Part shown: in pieces, positions 42,946 to 53,876 of the stretch
How positions within the stretch are numbered: position 1 is the stretch's first letter
Layout of the letters: each line of letters starts with the position of its first letter
Assembly (NCBI GenBank): GCA_022925895.1
Contig: JAKSYS010000272.1
Span: forward strand, 1 to 64,000
Length of the DNA stretch: 64,000 bases
Origin: Fragilaria crotonensis
Taxonomy: Eukaryota > Bacillariophyta > Fragilariophyceae > Fragilariales > Fragilariaceae
Direction: 5' to 3'
Notes under the pieces: generated by a model
What the model was told of the DNA's origin: nothing
The model's database searches: none
What the model saw: the letters and a program-made list of their open reading frames with translations, nothing else
Position numbers and translations under genes: made by a program

Positions 42946-44321
42946 ATGCGTCTTCGATTACTGCTCGTTGTTTGGATCTGGCGCATCGTCGCCGTCTCAA
43001 CAATAGATTCGATTCGGAAGCAGATAACAATCATGAATAAAAGCGGAACCAGGCTCCAAGTCCTTTGGGTGAGTCCAACCGGTGACCAGGTCCCATTCTC
43101 GGACATCTACAACGGTGCACGCGTTAGCGTCGACAGCTTCGTTAATCACACATTTGTCATAAGGCAAATGAACGTCGAAGCGAAACAGAGTCGCATAGGC
43201 TACCTCACTGTCGACAACAGTGACAACCAAGGTAAGTGGACGCCCTCGCGCCAAACTTTGCATCTCGTCAGCATTAACCATTTTTCTCGTCAGTCGTTCT
43301 CATCAAGGAAAACATGGAGATCAAACGAGAGGACAACGGAGCCAATACAGAGGTGAACACCACGCTGGAAGTCGAGAACCCTTCCATTCCGAACGATCAG
43401 ATCGATGAACTTGTGGCCGGATACGAAGAGCGGCTTACCTCGATCTTAGAGAAAAAGAATAAAGAGATCAGTTTCGAGGCGAAGAATCGCATGCACATAG
43501 GGAGCTTGCTTGAAGACTACACTTGTCTAGATGATGAGCTTCCAACGAGTCAAGGAAAAGAGACACGTCAGTGGGCTTATAACGACAAATTGCACGATGT
43601 TAATGTGCTTCTGGAACGTCCTGACAGTCAGATTCATCTGATCCGTAATTTCATCACGCAAGAGGAATGTGATGCATTTCAAGGGGCCGCTTCAAGTATT
43701 CTGCATCGAGGAACAGTGGCTGATGGCAACGGTGGCAGCAAACTTTCCGAGAATCGCAAGGCTTGGCAAGCAGGTATTGCTGTTCCATGGGAGAAAGAAG
43801 CTGACGGTGATCTCCTCGCCAGATACACACGACGAATGTACGCCTATGCAAATCATGCTACAGGCTACAACTTAAATGTAGAAGGCCAGGAAGACATAAT
43901 GAGTATTCAATACTTTGGTCACAACGGTGATCACCCCATCGGGAGCTCGTATAGCCCCGAAACTCCAGATAGGTACACGCCGCATTGTGATGGTGATTGT
44001 CATGGGTTGCCTCATCGAAAAGCCAGAGTCGCAACGATGGTTGCCTACTGCACCGTTCCGTCCAAAGGTGGTGCGACGAACTTCAAGAATGTTGCAGCTC
44101 ACGTGAAGCCAGAATTCGGAGCTGGAGTCTTCTTCAGCTATATGAATCCAGACACGAAGGTCATGGACACCGGGTGGACAACACACTCAGGCTGCCCCGT
44201 TCTTGAGGGAACTAAGAGAATTGTTGTTCACTGGATGCGTGTGGGAGTGTCCACTGACGAACCGTGGGATTCATTCAACACTTTGAATCTACCAAAGCAC
44301 TCGGAACAGGAATATTATTAG
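42946..44321 (+). CDS. Prolyl 4-hydroxylase fused to an N-terminal VHL-like beta domain
   Basis: Two exons (42946-43231 and 43294-44321; 62-nt intron, donor GTAAGT) encode 437 residues. MRLRLLLVVWIWRIVAVST is a signal peptide; an earlier in-frame ATG at 42862 would add 28 residues and is less likely. Residues about 25-95 resemble the VHL beta domain: ITIMNKSGTRLQVLWVSPTG, VPFSDI, then VDSFVNHTFVIR. The hydroxyproline-pocket positions read Trp, Phe (Tyr98 in human VHL), Ser, His and Phe (Trp117). A charged coiled stretch follows. The 2OG-Fe(II) domain has LIRNFITQEECDAF, YTPHCDGDCHG (iron His and Asp), TMVAYCTVPSKGGATNF, HSGCPVLEGTKRIVVHWMRV (distal His and 2OG-binding Lys). It probably hydroxylates peptidyl proline in the ER. 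Its stop is 8 bases from the convergent UNC-45 stop. Confidence 0.85.
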
Positions 44322-44329
44322 TGTCGTCA

Positions 44330-47300
44330 TTAGAATCCTTCTTTAGCAATATTCTTCGCAAGGTTGACTGTCAACGTCATGATATCTTGTTCCGCATCTG
44401 TGAAACCTAGGTCTGAGGCCAGCGAACCGTCATGGTATGAATCAACGTAGACACGGCAGAACACGGTCAGCCCAGCCGCGACCACCTCCTCCTTGCATTT
44501 GCCACCAAGTTCCATTAAGTTCTGAATCACAACTAAAACGCGATGCATTAGCTCTAGGTTTCCACTTTGGAGGAGGGCGGTCATAGATTCTTTGAAGGAA
44601 GGAAGTCCCACCAATGCGATGGCTATGTCGATGATGTGTGTCGACATCGCAAGACAGCCCGATGCGGCGCGAGCGCATTCCAAGTTGGATTCGTGGTCAG
44701 CTGCGAAAGCTAACCAAAGTCGCAAGTTCTGCGGGTCTGAGAGGTGCTTGACCATCGCAGGGTGGGGCACGAGGTTGCACATGGCTTCCGTCCCAGCTCG
44801 GCGAACCAGCGAGTGGTCGAAAACATGGCATAATTGAGAACCGATACGCCTTTCTCTGAGACAATCTTCTCCTTTGCGTCGTCGCCTGATGCCGCCAGAT
44901 TGGTCACAGCCAATAGGCCCTCAAAGCATTGCAGATCCGAGGCGTCTGAGTCACCAATCAACAGGAGTAACGGCTTGATCGCACCGAGTCGTTGAGACGT
45001 CGTGAGAATACTAGATTGGTTGTCACCAGCAATCGAGCGATGCATTGGCGGGCCTCTCACGCTCCTCTTTTTACAGCTGAGGCGTTTTCTGCCTCTTCGA
45101 ACTTTATGCAGGCCGACAAAGCCCCTTGTTGGATTAATAGACCACGAGACGGTATGTCATTTGCCATGCGATTGATACCAACAGCAAGCTTCTCAAGCGT
45201 GGTTTCTTTTGCACCTTCCATAAGTTTGACCATGGCTTGCGGGACGTTAGCAACAGCAAGCTTCCGGATACGTTCTTCCACAGCCTTCGGGTGGTCATCC
45301 GGTACTTTCGGCGTTGCCTCTTTCTCTTCTTCTGTTTTCCCAAGCGCTTGCAGCTCATCATATTGCTCCATTGAAATCTCTTTCCCAGCAAAAGCTTCTC
45401 TTCTTAGTGTCTCGTTCGAAACCGCGATCAAGGAAAAGACGGTTGCAAGCGCGAATGCCGACACAGACTCGCCTGCATTCGGCCGATTTGCTAGTTCAAC
45501 AAGCCTTTCGAGTGCTGTTTGTTTTGCATCCACTTGACTCTTGAACCCGTGTGCCAACTCTTCCTTCACCTGAGTTTTGGATGACAGATATCCAATCAAT
45601 TCGATTCCTCGCTCAATAGACGTCGTTGCCATCACAAAGGAGCCCTTCTTGATAACTTTATTTTCCACCTCGTCAGATTCATCCTCGTCCAAGAGTTCCG
45701 AAGCAATCTGAAGAAGCTCCATAACGTCACTACTACTTGATTCAAGATTCTTGTCGGCCATACCGAGCTTAGCTACCGCAGATGCGGCTCCAGAGCGAAT
45801 GCATTGTTCTGGATGCTCTAGTAAAGGATCTACAGACCCATCTGTAAACATGGACGAAATGGCAGGTCGAGCTTTCTCCACCGATGCAGCAGCCGAGACC
45901 AGCTCAGATACAATTGCCATTGCATTTGGATCGTTTGATAAAATTAAGTCACGCGTTTCATGGCGCACTTGGTCCAGGGCCCAGGCGCCGACATCCGGTT
46001 TCCCAAAGAGCAGTGACGACACAAATTGCCCTCTAATCATCAACTCGAAAAGCCTTTCGCGCGTCACGTCACTTTCCTCCTTGGTCTCATCAACCTCTTC
46101 AATCGAAATCAATCCGTCACCGATCATTTGTTTTGCAACTTTCATGGCATCATCGTCGTCCTCAATAGAGGATAGAATTCTTCCCAACACAACCCCGACC
46201 TGCTTTCGCAAAATATGATTACTTTTTGTCACAGACACTTCCAAGAGCTTTCTCAGGCCTCCTTCATCACAAAAGAAAATCGCACGTCGGGTGGCCCATT
46301 CTTTGTCTCGCTTCAAGCGTTGGTATTCTATTTTCTTTATGGCAGCGACATCCCGCGGTTTCAGGCGACGCAACTCCGATTCCGTATGTTTGTGCAGGAG
46401 TGGCTCAGTGGTTGAGGCAGTCACAACGCTCTCACGATTCGCAGCTGTCCATGTGCTGAGTACATCAAGAGCTGCCGGAAGCAATGCATCGTCGGTAAAG
46501 CAAGACATGCACGATCGCATGAGCAGATTGTCGTCAATGGATGACGTCGTTTCCTGAGAATCGAGTGGATCGAGGTAAAGCACTAACCGCAGCCAAATAG
46601 ATAGGCAGCCCATTCGTAAGTCTTCAAACAGATCGCCTTGCATCCATTCCGCAAGGCGAGCTTGTGATATTTCGTTGCCGTGTTCTCTGACTAATTTCGG
46701 GTTAGAGCATGCGAGCGCCAAAACCTGTAGCGCCTTCGCAGACTGGAAGTCCAACATCATACCCACGCCGCCGCGTCGACCGAATTCCAGAGGGGCGGAT
46801 TTGTCATCATCAGTAAGCAAACCAAGCAAAATATTGAACTGCTTCGTGCGTTCGTCCTCCTCCCCTGCCTCTCGTATCGAATCAAGAGTTTGACTTATTG
46901 GAGTACCCTTGGTCATGTCATGCTTGGCCCGAATCGTTTTCAGCAATGCCCCGGCAGGTCCATTCTTAGGATCCAACGAGAGTAGCTGCAGCAAATCTTT
47001 CGCAGCATCCTGTAATAAGGCTTTCATCGCGCTGCTGGACGCTTCTGTCAGCAAGAACCGCGCTTTCGCTCTTCGATACAAAAGCTTTGTTCGAACCGTA
47101 TCATCCTTCACCGCGGATAGAGCTTCGGAGCAATCGTCCACACACTCTTGTAAATTTCCGCGGCTGAGGTAGCATGCAGCTCGGTTCGAAAGGAAAGTGG
47201 CCTTGAGGTTTGGATCGACTGCACCCGACTTGCATAAATCAATTCCTTTAGTGTACTCAACAATGGCAGCGTCAAAATTCGACGATTGAAAATGCCTGTT

Positions 47301-47360
47301 TCCCTCACTTTTGATACTCTCAAGTTGATTCGAGAGTCCTTCTTTCGCCCTGGCTTCCAT
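44330..47360 (-). CDS. UNC45: UNC-45/UCS-type myosin chaperone, frame interrupted
   Basis: Large single-exon gene from ATG 47360 to a stop at 44330, about 1010 residues. The N-terminus is a three-repeat TPR domain (KSEGNRHFQSSNFDAAIVEY, SNRAACYLSRGNLQECVDDC, LLYRRAKARFLL) of the Hsp90-binding kind. Long armadillo-like helical repeats follow. The C-terminal part carries the UCS-like block (KPLLLLIGDSDASDLQCFEG, LLAVTNLAASG, MCNLVPHPAMVKHL, RLWLAFAADHES). UNC-45 proteins fold myosin heads with Hsp90. The frame changes near 45070 (A5 on the coding strand) and near 44821 (T4), with conserved sequence across both, so assembly indels are likely. Diatoms have several myosins, which fits. Confidence 0.85.
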
Positions 47361-47954
47361 CTTGTCTGCGTAATTCGGCCTGTGAGTGAGGAACCTCGTG
47401 AAGATGGATGGAGGTACTTGTGTTGTGTTTTGTTACCATCGTTAATGTTTCACAGTCATGTCGTCGGTCGTCGGAGAAGATCGGAAATCAATGCACTCAG
47501 CCAGTACAGTATCCAGTATCTCGTACTGGAAAATGCTGTAAGAAGAGTCACGAATGTCAATCACACGTCCGAAACGCTGTTGGGGAGAGGGGGTGGGGTT
47601 GAGTGTGTTCTGACTGCTGACGAGATTTACGAATGGACTCTATGACACATGACACTGTACGACGTACTTGTAGTATATAACATTGTTGTACTCTGAGTAC
47701 TCTGTGAATTCGGATCTCATTGACTAAACAAGTGAGCGGGAATATGAAATATGAGATGCACGCATTTCTCTAAACTCAACAGGCTGGTTTACACAAGATA
47801 AGCTCAATAGTAGGCGAGATAACATGAACATACGTAGCAAATGCTATGGAACAACATCCTTCTAGTCGGAGTACAATAATATTTACAACATTTTCATTTT
47901 TGGACGGGGCCCACTCGCAATCGGGAAGGAAAACCGATATTTCGCGAGACATCC
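47361..47954. other. Intergenic region
   Basis: About 590 bases between the 5' end of UNC-45 and the 3' end of the transporter gene. A few GTAC words at 47655-47700. Nothing recognised. Confidence 0.4.
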
Positions 47955-49532
47955 TTAGTGGCGTTCGCAGTCAACCTCGTAATCACTTGTCAGTTGGAGA
48001 GAAGAATACTCGCCCTTGCTTAGCGATGACTCCTTCGATGCTCGTAGAGCTGCCAACTCCATGTCGGTACCAGCGTCATGTGCCTTCCGTTTCTCCCAGA
48101 CTTTGCCAACCCAACAAAACACCAATAGATTGCACAACATGAGGCCAGCACAAATTTGCATCACGAAAGCTCGATTCAGATCCTGAAAAACACTAGAGTA
48201 AAGCAATGCTCCAAAAAAGTTGCCAATAGCAGTCATCACAAGATAGATTCCCATGATGAAGGCTTTCAGTCGTTCCGGGGACATGGCGTAGGCAAACTCC
48301 AATCCCGTTACAGACACGAAAATCTCGGCCACAGCCAAAATAGTTATTTGCGGAAGTTGCCAGAAGACGCTAACGGATTTTTCTTCGCTGTTCTGAATCC
48401 AAAATTCTAGAAAGCCGCTTATTGAAAAGGCGACGGCTGTCAAGAACATGCCCCAACGCATGCGGCTCAAGTGTGACGTATTGACTCCCAGGTCTTCAAG
48501 AGCGGGATAGATGAGGCGATCAAACAGGGGAATGAAAATCATGATCTCCACTGGGTTCACAACAATAAGTTGCTCTGCCTGGAGCCCATGCAGCTTCATA
48601 CGCGTCGCCTGCAAGGTCCAAACGGAACTTTGCTGATCATACAACATCCAAAACATGGGAAACATGATCATGATGGGCAGGACGCGCAGTGCTTGTTTGG
48701 CATCATTCAGTTGCTGATTGGTATCTTCTTCGTCATCGAGCCCGCTTATTGGTGATCTCTTCGGTATGACACCAGGGAAAACACGACACATCCACGTTCG
48801 TGCCAATTCCTTTCGAACCACCCAAATGCATACTGCAAATGTTGTCGACAATGACTTTCCATCTTGTCCCGGTATGTGATGGACGTAATCGTTCCGTTTC
48901 GATAAAAAAGTGAGCATAGCCGTTATAATAAAGATGGTCGGTAGCAAGAATGCCGCTCCAAATCCAAAATGGTACTTTACGATAGGGATGACTGCTATCG
49001 AAGTGACTGCCCCTAAATTAATGCAAAAATAAAATGAGGCGAAGAAGGCTCTCACTCGCTCGGAGCTGGACGATGAAGCCGACTCAACATCAATTGCGCT
49101 TTCTCCCGGTCCCCTTTCCATCGATGACACTTGGTCTGCCCCAAAGGATGATACACATGGCTTGATGCCTCCAGTGCCCATGCAAAAGAAGAAGAGGCCA
49201 CAGAAGCTCAACGCACGCTTCCGCACGAGATTGTCTTCCACGAAAGCCCCGACCGTCAGAATAGACAGACCAACGGCATATATCCAACCAAAGCAAAGGA
49301 TAGTTTTATATCGTCCTAAGTACGCATCTGCCAGGAAGGCTCCGAGCATTGGCGAGGCGTATGCCAAGGACGTGACGTAGGCATACAGGGCGATGGCCGT
49401 TTCTTCGGTGAAGTTCAGCGAATGGACGAAATAGAGAACTAAGACTGCACGAAAACCGAAGTATGCAAAGCGTTCCACCGTCTCGGTTATCAGAATGCAC
49501 CAAACGACCGGGGTTAGAAAGGTGGCATCCAT
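47955..49532 (-). CDS. POT/PTR-family proton-coupled peptide transporter
   Basis: Single-exon gene of 525 residues from ATG 49532. The longer frame upstream runs into a transposon and lacks a better start. The proton-binding motif of the family is present in the first helix: ETVERFAYFGFRAVLVLY. Further signatures are LGAFLADAYLGRYKTI and GTGGIKPCVSSFGADQ, with about 12 hydrophobic segments in total. Late helices include SVFWQLPQITILAVAEIFVS and GLEFAYAMSPERLKAFIMG. Members import di- and tripeptides (some plant relatives carry nitrate or hormones) using the proton gradient. The hAT-like element inserted about 50 bases upstream of the start codon probably replaced or extended the 5' leader. 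Confidence 0.92.
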   Translation of the reverse strand: MDATFLTPVVWCILITETVERFAYFGFRAVLVLYFVHSLNFTEETAIALYAYVTSLAYASPMLGAFLADAYLGRYKTILCFGWIYAVGLSILTVGAFVEDNLVRKRALSFCGLFFFCMGTGGIKPCVSSFGADQVSSMERGPGESAIDVESASSSSSERVRAFFASFYFCINLGAVTSIAVIPIVKYHFGFGAAFLLPTIFIITAMLTFLSKRNDYVHHIPGQDGKSLSTTFAVCIWVVRKELARTWMCRVFPGVIPKRSPISGLDDEEDTNQQLNDAKQALRVLPIMIMFPMFWMLYDQQSSVWTLQATRMKLHGLQAEQLIVVNPVEIMIFIPLFDRLIYPALEDLGVNTSHLSRMRWGMFLTAVAFSISGFLEFWIQNSEEKSVSVFWQLPQITILAVAEIFVSVTGLEFAYAMSPERLKAFIMGIYLVMTAIGNFFGALLYSSVFQDLNRAFVMQICAGLMLCNLLVFCWVGKVWEKRKAHDAGTDMELAALRASKESSLSKGEYSSLQLTSDYEVDCERH

Positions 49533-49581
49533 TGTCAGCAGTTCGTTGCTAACTGTGTGCGTAGGAGGTGCCAGTCCCCAG

Positions 49582-50368
49582 CAGGCCGTGTAAAATTGGG
49601 GTATTTTCCTCAAATTGGGGTATTTTCCCCAATTTGAACCTTAAATCTACCCCAATTTAAAATCACGTAGAATACGTAGGAGTAGTATGATAGTATTGGC
49701 CGGTTGGCGGGAAGACCTCTGTGTTGATTTGAAGGGAAAACATGGAGCATGGAGTTGATTCTCCGTATTTTGAGTTGTAGTATATGTTATAAATTTTGTC
49801 AAACAAATTGTCAAGCAAATGCAGGCCAATAAGAAGCATACCAAGGGTACTAAGCCAACTCTTTTCCACGAGAAGTGGTTAATGGCTTATGCACTTCGCG
49901 TGACTGCTCGAGATGCTGCAACGGGCAGTTTTTGCCGAGGCTTGGGCTCCGTTCAAAAACAATCATTTTGAACCACTAAAGCGGTTCTTTGGTGGTCTCG
50001 CAACTGTTTTCCTGGGACTGTTGAGTCTGATTTTTGTTGATTAATTGGGAAAAGGACGATTATTGTACTAATCTCACTGATCTTCCCTTGAGGATCCTGC
50101 ACTACAAACAATACTTTGAATTGCTTGGTGTAGCTAATGAAATGAAGTAGTATTGATAAAAATTGAAGATAAAGACAGGTAAGTGTGGTCTACTACATCG
50201 TAAACAAGTCTATTCTTACCTCTAGTAGTTGTAGTAGTACTAGTATTAAGCGTGGAAATGGTGCACCCGAGTTGCACCCCAGTTGGCACCCCATTTGAAG
50301 ACCCAAATTCACCCCAGAAATAGCCTATTCTGGGGTTTTTGGGGTATACCCCAATTTTACACGGCCTG
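49582..50368. mobile_element. Non-autonomous hAT-like transposon next to the transporter gene
   Basis: Perfect terminal inverted repeats beginning CAGGCCGTGTAAAATTGGGG (left 49582, right end inverted at 50368). They are flanked by exact 8-base target duplications GTCCCCAG at 49574-49581 and 50369-50376. The CAG tip and 8-base duplication identify hAT. Subterminal TTGGGGTA units repeat near both ends, as transposase-binding sites often do. The 787 bases carry no transposase. The exact flanking duplication and perfect ends point to a fairly recent insertion in the leader region of the peptide transporter. Confidence 0.9.
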
Positions 50369-50795
50369 GTCCCCAGTCGCCATAAAAAGGCGAACATTTT
50401 CGTTATCGCGTGCAACGGCCAGTACAAGTGGCCGTGGACCTATTACCAACCGTAAAAAAGAAAGTACTGTACAATTACTACATATGTACTATGTAATATA
50501 GCCGGTACTTGTAGTACTGCTACTACATGCATACGGTCGCATAAAGCCAAAACATGAAAACATGACACCTGGAGGTTCCGGAAGGTTGGCTTATTTGCCG
50601 TACGGAATACTGGCGGCTACGCATACTATCGTATTCCATTTCGAACGGATCCAGATAAAATATCCCCCCCTTGCACCGATTTCGAATGTCTTGATTATGT
50701 GTCCCTTTTTTAATTACCAAACGTGATGTCGAGAGTCTTAAGTACATTGCATCGAAACGACGTGTGCAAACGTCAAATCAACGCATTGTTCGTGG

Positions 50796-51246
50796 AACTA
50801 CTTAGGATAAAGCCATTGGCTTCAGAAGCCAATGGCTTAAGACAAAGGCTTCTGGAAGTCATTGGCTTAAGCCAAAGGCTTCTGAAGCCAATGGCTTCCA
50901 CGCTACAGTCGGCGAAGCCAAACTGAAAACACACGTTTTAATATTATTGAAGCTCGTCATCAAAGGTCTAACTTACGGCTTTTCATCTTCAAATAGACAG
51001 TGTCGTTCGAACTTAGAGACTTGAATATATGGTACGCATTTGACGATGACCCCTCATTATGTCTCGTTTCCTTTATAACGAGTTCCCATAGGAATAAAAC
51101 ACGTTCTTTGATTAGCTCGGCGAAGCTTGCTTAAGTTATTGACTTCCAGAAGCCATTGGCTTAAGCCATGACTTTCAGAAGCCACTGGCTTAAGCCAATG
51201 GCTTCTGGAAGCCAATGGCTTTTGGACATATCCTTATTAAGTAGTT
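50796..51246. mobile_element. Foldback element with arms built of palindromic units
   Basis: Two inverted arms of about 100 bases (50796-50905 and, inverted, 51130-51246) align along their length. Both start AACTACTTA, then a GGATA-containing spacer, then a chain of AAGCCATTGGCTT and GGCTTAAGCC palindromes. About 220 bases of unrelated sequence separate them. The structure can form a large hairpin whose stem itself contains nested hairpins. There is no coding capacity. I could not identify a target duplication or family. It lies about 400 bases upstream of the sulfotransferase start. Confidence 0.7.
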
Positions 51247-51643
51247 TAACCACCTTATTTAAACCGTCGTCAGAGAAGTCATTTCCGCTTCCATTACTTA
51301 ACTTCAAATACAAGTGCTTGTTGTTAATTAAAAAGGATCATTAGCTCACCGTTCCGATTTATATCAGACTTGGATTTATTTAGCTTTTGTTTTGAAGGAA
51401 TCGCACGTACAGAATTTGTGTAGACAAATGTACGATACGGCATAAAAGCCAGACTTCCGGAACCTCCAGATGATGGTGGCCATCGTTCCGAAACGCAAAC
51501 ATGACATGAGAAGTTCCAGAACTTTGTTTATCGAGTTCATCAACATAATGATGCGTTGCTCACGTGATTAACAAATACACCGCATGCCCAGTCATTGGCA
51601 TTGTCGGTCCCCCCCCCCCATTCGTTCAAAATCCAGCTTCATC

Positions 51644-52909
51644 ATGGTTGCCGTGACCTCGTTAACCTCGAAGCAAAAGAAACAGTGTGTGACAGGAGAA
51701 ACGTTGTTTCTGATAATACGTCTTCTGATTCGTTATTCAGTGGTCGTCGCTATCGTAGCGCTGCTTGGTGTTACCATGCTCATGCATTCACAGTCGAAAG
51801 AAATTCCCACTAAGGGAGAATTCGAGAAGGTGGCAAAAGTCAACCATCGCGATTTACAATTGAAGGCCGTTGCTCAGGCTGTCTCTCAGACTAGGAAAGT
51901 AGACACCCCAGAGTTGCTGAATGCCAAGCAGAAGTCCTTTCTTAGCAAGCACTGCAAACTTGGCTCTGAGAAGAAGTGGTGGATACAAGACGGGGACATA
52001 AACTCCTGGCGGAGACGAGATCCATATTTTCTTCTCATCGGAGCCAAAAAGTGTGGTACGACATCAATCTTCTCATATTTACAACAGCATCCCAATATAG
52101 TCACAGGTGATACCAAAGGAGGTGGAAAAGAATTGCATTCTTTTCAACCTGATGGCGGCTTCCCTCAGTGGAAAAACGTGACTGATATTGGCAAAAGAGT
52201 GATGGTCGACGTCGCCCGAGAACAGCTGTACCAAAGATTCTACCTGAATCCCAGGATCAAATCCGACCCAAGCGTTGTAAGTTTTGACGCGACACCAGAT
52301 TATTTACTGTACTCTGCACTTTCGCCGAAGGCGATTCTTTGTACCGTACCGTGGGTCAAGTTGATGGTATCTCTCCGAAATCCCATTGATCGATTGTTCA
52401 GTAACTTTAACTTCGTCATTGACAAGACGAAGAATGAAACGTTCGAAGAATTTATTGAGGCCGATATAAAGAAGCTAACATCGTTCGGTGTTCTTCAGAA
52501 CGAGATCCCGCAGGAAGAATTTTTTGGCTCAGAAAAGGAGAAGACCGTATGGCGGCGATATCAAAGCACACCGAAAATTCGCGCGCGCGCAATTGCTCGC
52601 TCGCTTTATGCTCTTCAAGTTGAAGAATGGTTTGCTTGGCTGGAAGAGGCGGACCGAGATCCATCAGAAATCTTGTTTGTGACTGAGGAGGAATTGAAGG
52701 AGAACGCCAGTGGTGTTATGAAAAGAGTAGTTGAATGGTTAGGCTTGCCACCACATGAGATTAACACGAAGAATAAGCTCATGGTGACTAAGTACACCTC
52801 GTCAGGAATGGATTCAAAGACAAGGGCGAAACTGCAAGCTTTATTCGATCCTTACAACAAGCGCTTCTATAAATTGATGGGCCCTGAATGGCAGGGTGTT
52901 TGGGATTGA
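51644..52909 (+). CDS. Type II membrane sulfotransferase
   Basis: Single-domain member of the carbohydrate/heparan-sulfate-type sulfotransferase fold, 421 residues. ATG 51644 is preferred over 51584 because the neighbouring paralogue begins at the equivalent methionine (MxAVxSLTSxQKKQ). A short cytoplasmic tail is followed by a membrane anchor (VVVAIVALLGVTMLM) and a stem. PAPS-binding motifs are FLLIGAKKCGTTSIFSYLQQ (5'-phosphosulfate loop) and MVSLRNPIDRLFSNF (3'-phosphate motif). The C-terminus reads FDPYNKRFYKLMGPEW. It likely sulfates polysaccharide or glycoprotein in the Golgi. It is very similar to the second domain of the fused gene 1 kb downstream. Confidence 0.88.
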   Translation: MVAVTSLTSKQKKQCVTGETLFLIIRLLIRYSVVVAIVALLGVTMLMHSQSKEIPTKGEFEKVAKVNHRDLQLKAVAQAVSQTRKVDTPELLNAKQKSFLSKHCKLGSEKKWWIQDGDINSWRRRDPYFLLIGAKKCGTTSIFSYLQQHPNIVTGDTKGGGKELHSFQPDGGFPQWKNVTDIGKRVMVDVAREQLYQRFYLNPRIKSDPSVVSFDATPDYLLYSALSPKAILCTVPWVKLMVSLRNPIDRLFSNFNFVIDKTKNETFEEFIEADIKKLTSFGVLQNEIPQEEFFGSEKEKTVWRRYQSTPKIRARAIARSLYALQVEEWFAWLEEADRDPSEILFVTEEELKENASGVMKRVVEWLGLPPHEINTKNKLMVTKYTSSGMDSKTRAKLQALFDPYNKRFYKLMGPEWQGVWD

Positions 52910-52918
52910 GCGAATGCG

Positions 52919-53190
52919 AGGTTAACACGACGGGGACTCATGGTGCCTTTGTGGCCCTCGCCGGTCATGGACTTAAAGGCAGGGGCGAAACTGCAAGCCT
53001 TCTTCGATCCTCGAAATAAGCGCTTCCACAAGTTGATGAGCCCTGAATGGGAGGGTGTTTGAGATTGAGCGAAGGCAACTTCGCCTCGTCGAATGGAAAG
53101 CGAACTCAGCATTATCATCGTAACACCAGGAAAATCCTTTGAGTGTTTTCTCTTCTGCGAAAGCCCCTTTGCTGCATGAATCGCCATCGA
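52919..53190 (+). pseudogene. Fragment of a third sulfotransferase 3' end
   Basis: Directly after the first gene, a decayed copy of the last 50 or so codons recurs (AKLQAFFDP, then NKRFHKLMSPEWEGV), out of context and without its own upstream domain. It is followed by 3' flank similar to that of the fused gene (GTCGAATGGAAAGCGAA here; a near-identical string follows 56285). It records at least one more tandem duplication and deletion in this cluster. Confidence 0.75.
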
Positions 53191-53876
53191 TTGCCACCCC
53201 GATGCCGCTGGGGAAGGGGAGTGCGGAGTGCGGAGTATCAGGAAGTGTGCGAAACCAAACAGTGCAGTCTAATCATCTGTATTGTACGTTCTGGATACGT
53301 TAGAGAGGTTCTCCGAGTGCATGACATATACATACTTGTAATGCTTGCCTGAAACAACTTTTCCCAGTTGTGCCATAGGAGGAAGGAGGAAGTACGCGCC
53401 TGTATAAGGGCCTGGTTGTTGAAAATTGAGTATTGTACTGTGTGCTGTATGCCAGTACCTTGCACCGAGTACTACAGTAAAATATACGACGCAGTACTAA
53501 TACACTTTTACTCTGGTACTGTACGAACTATTCGGAGTATCGCTTATCGCAGAGCATGTTAATTGTTAATTGGCCGTCCATCGTCCATGCTTTGTATACT
53601 GTCTACTGTCTACTACGTATAACTCTGTCATACGCGTACAGCGACGAGAGGAGCGTAATTTCTACATCCGTAGTACCTGGTACCAACGCATGAATCTCTA
53701 TCAGATATGCATCCACAGTCCACAGTCCACAGCATACCCAACTTCCCGCGCCATACAATTTTTGTAAACTCAGCGCAAGCAAGGGACCTTCTCATGTGTT
53801 TCTAACTTGATTTAAAGCGACGCCGCCTTCCAATCTCTGCATTTCGGACCTCATCGTCCTTCAAATCCATTTCATC
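53191..53876. other. Intergenic region, GTAC-rich
   Basis: About 690 bases between sulfotransferase units. GTAC and short tandem duplications (GTCCACA) occur at 53450-53740. No gene recognised. Confidence 0.4.

Larger units (their letters stand above)
49533..51643. other. Gene-free region with two transposons
   Basis: About 2.1 kb holding a hAT-like element (49582-50368) and a foldback element (50796-51246). The remaining sequence is intergenic, with GTAC words at 50460-50520 and a run of eight or more C at about 51609-51619. Confidence 0.6.

Noticed and set aside
43314-44321. P4H as a separate gene starting at ATG 43314
   Set aside because: The upstream exon with signal peptide and VHL-like domain splices in frame across a good GTAAGT-AG intron.
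44992-46557. Several plus-strand frames of up to 181 codons
   Set aside because: They are antisense to the UNC-45 gene and have serine-rich, shadow-type composition.
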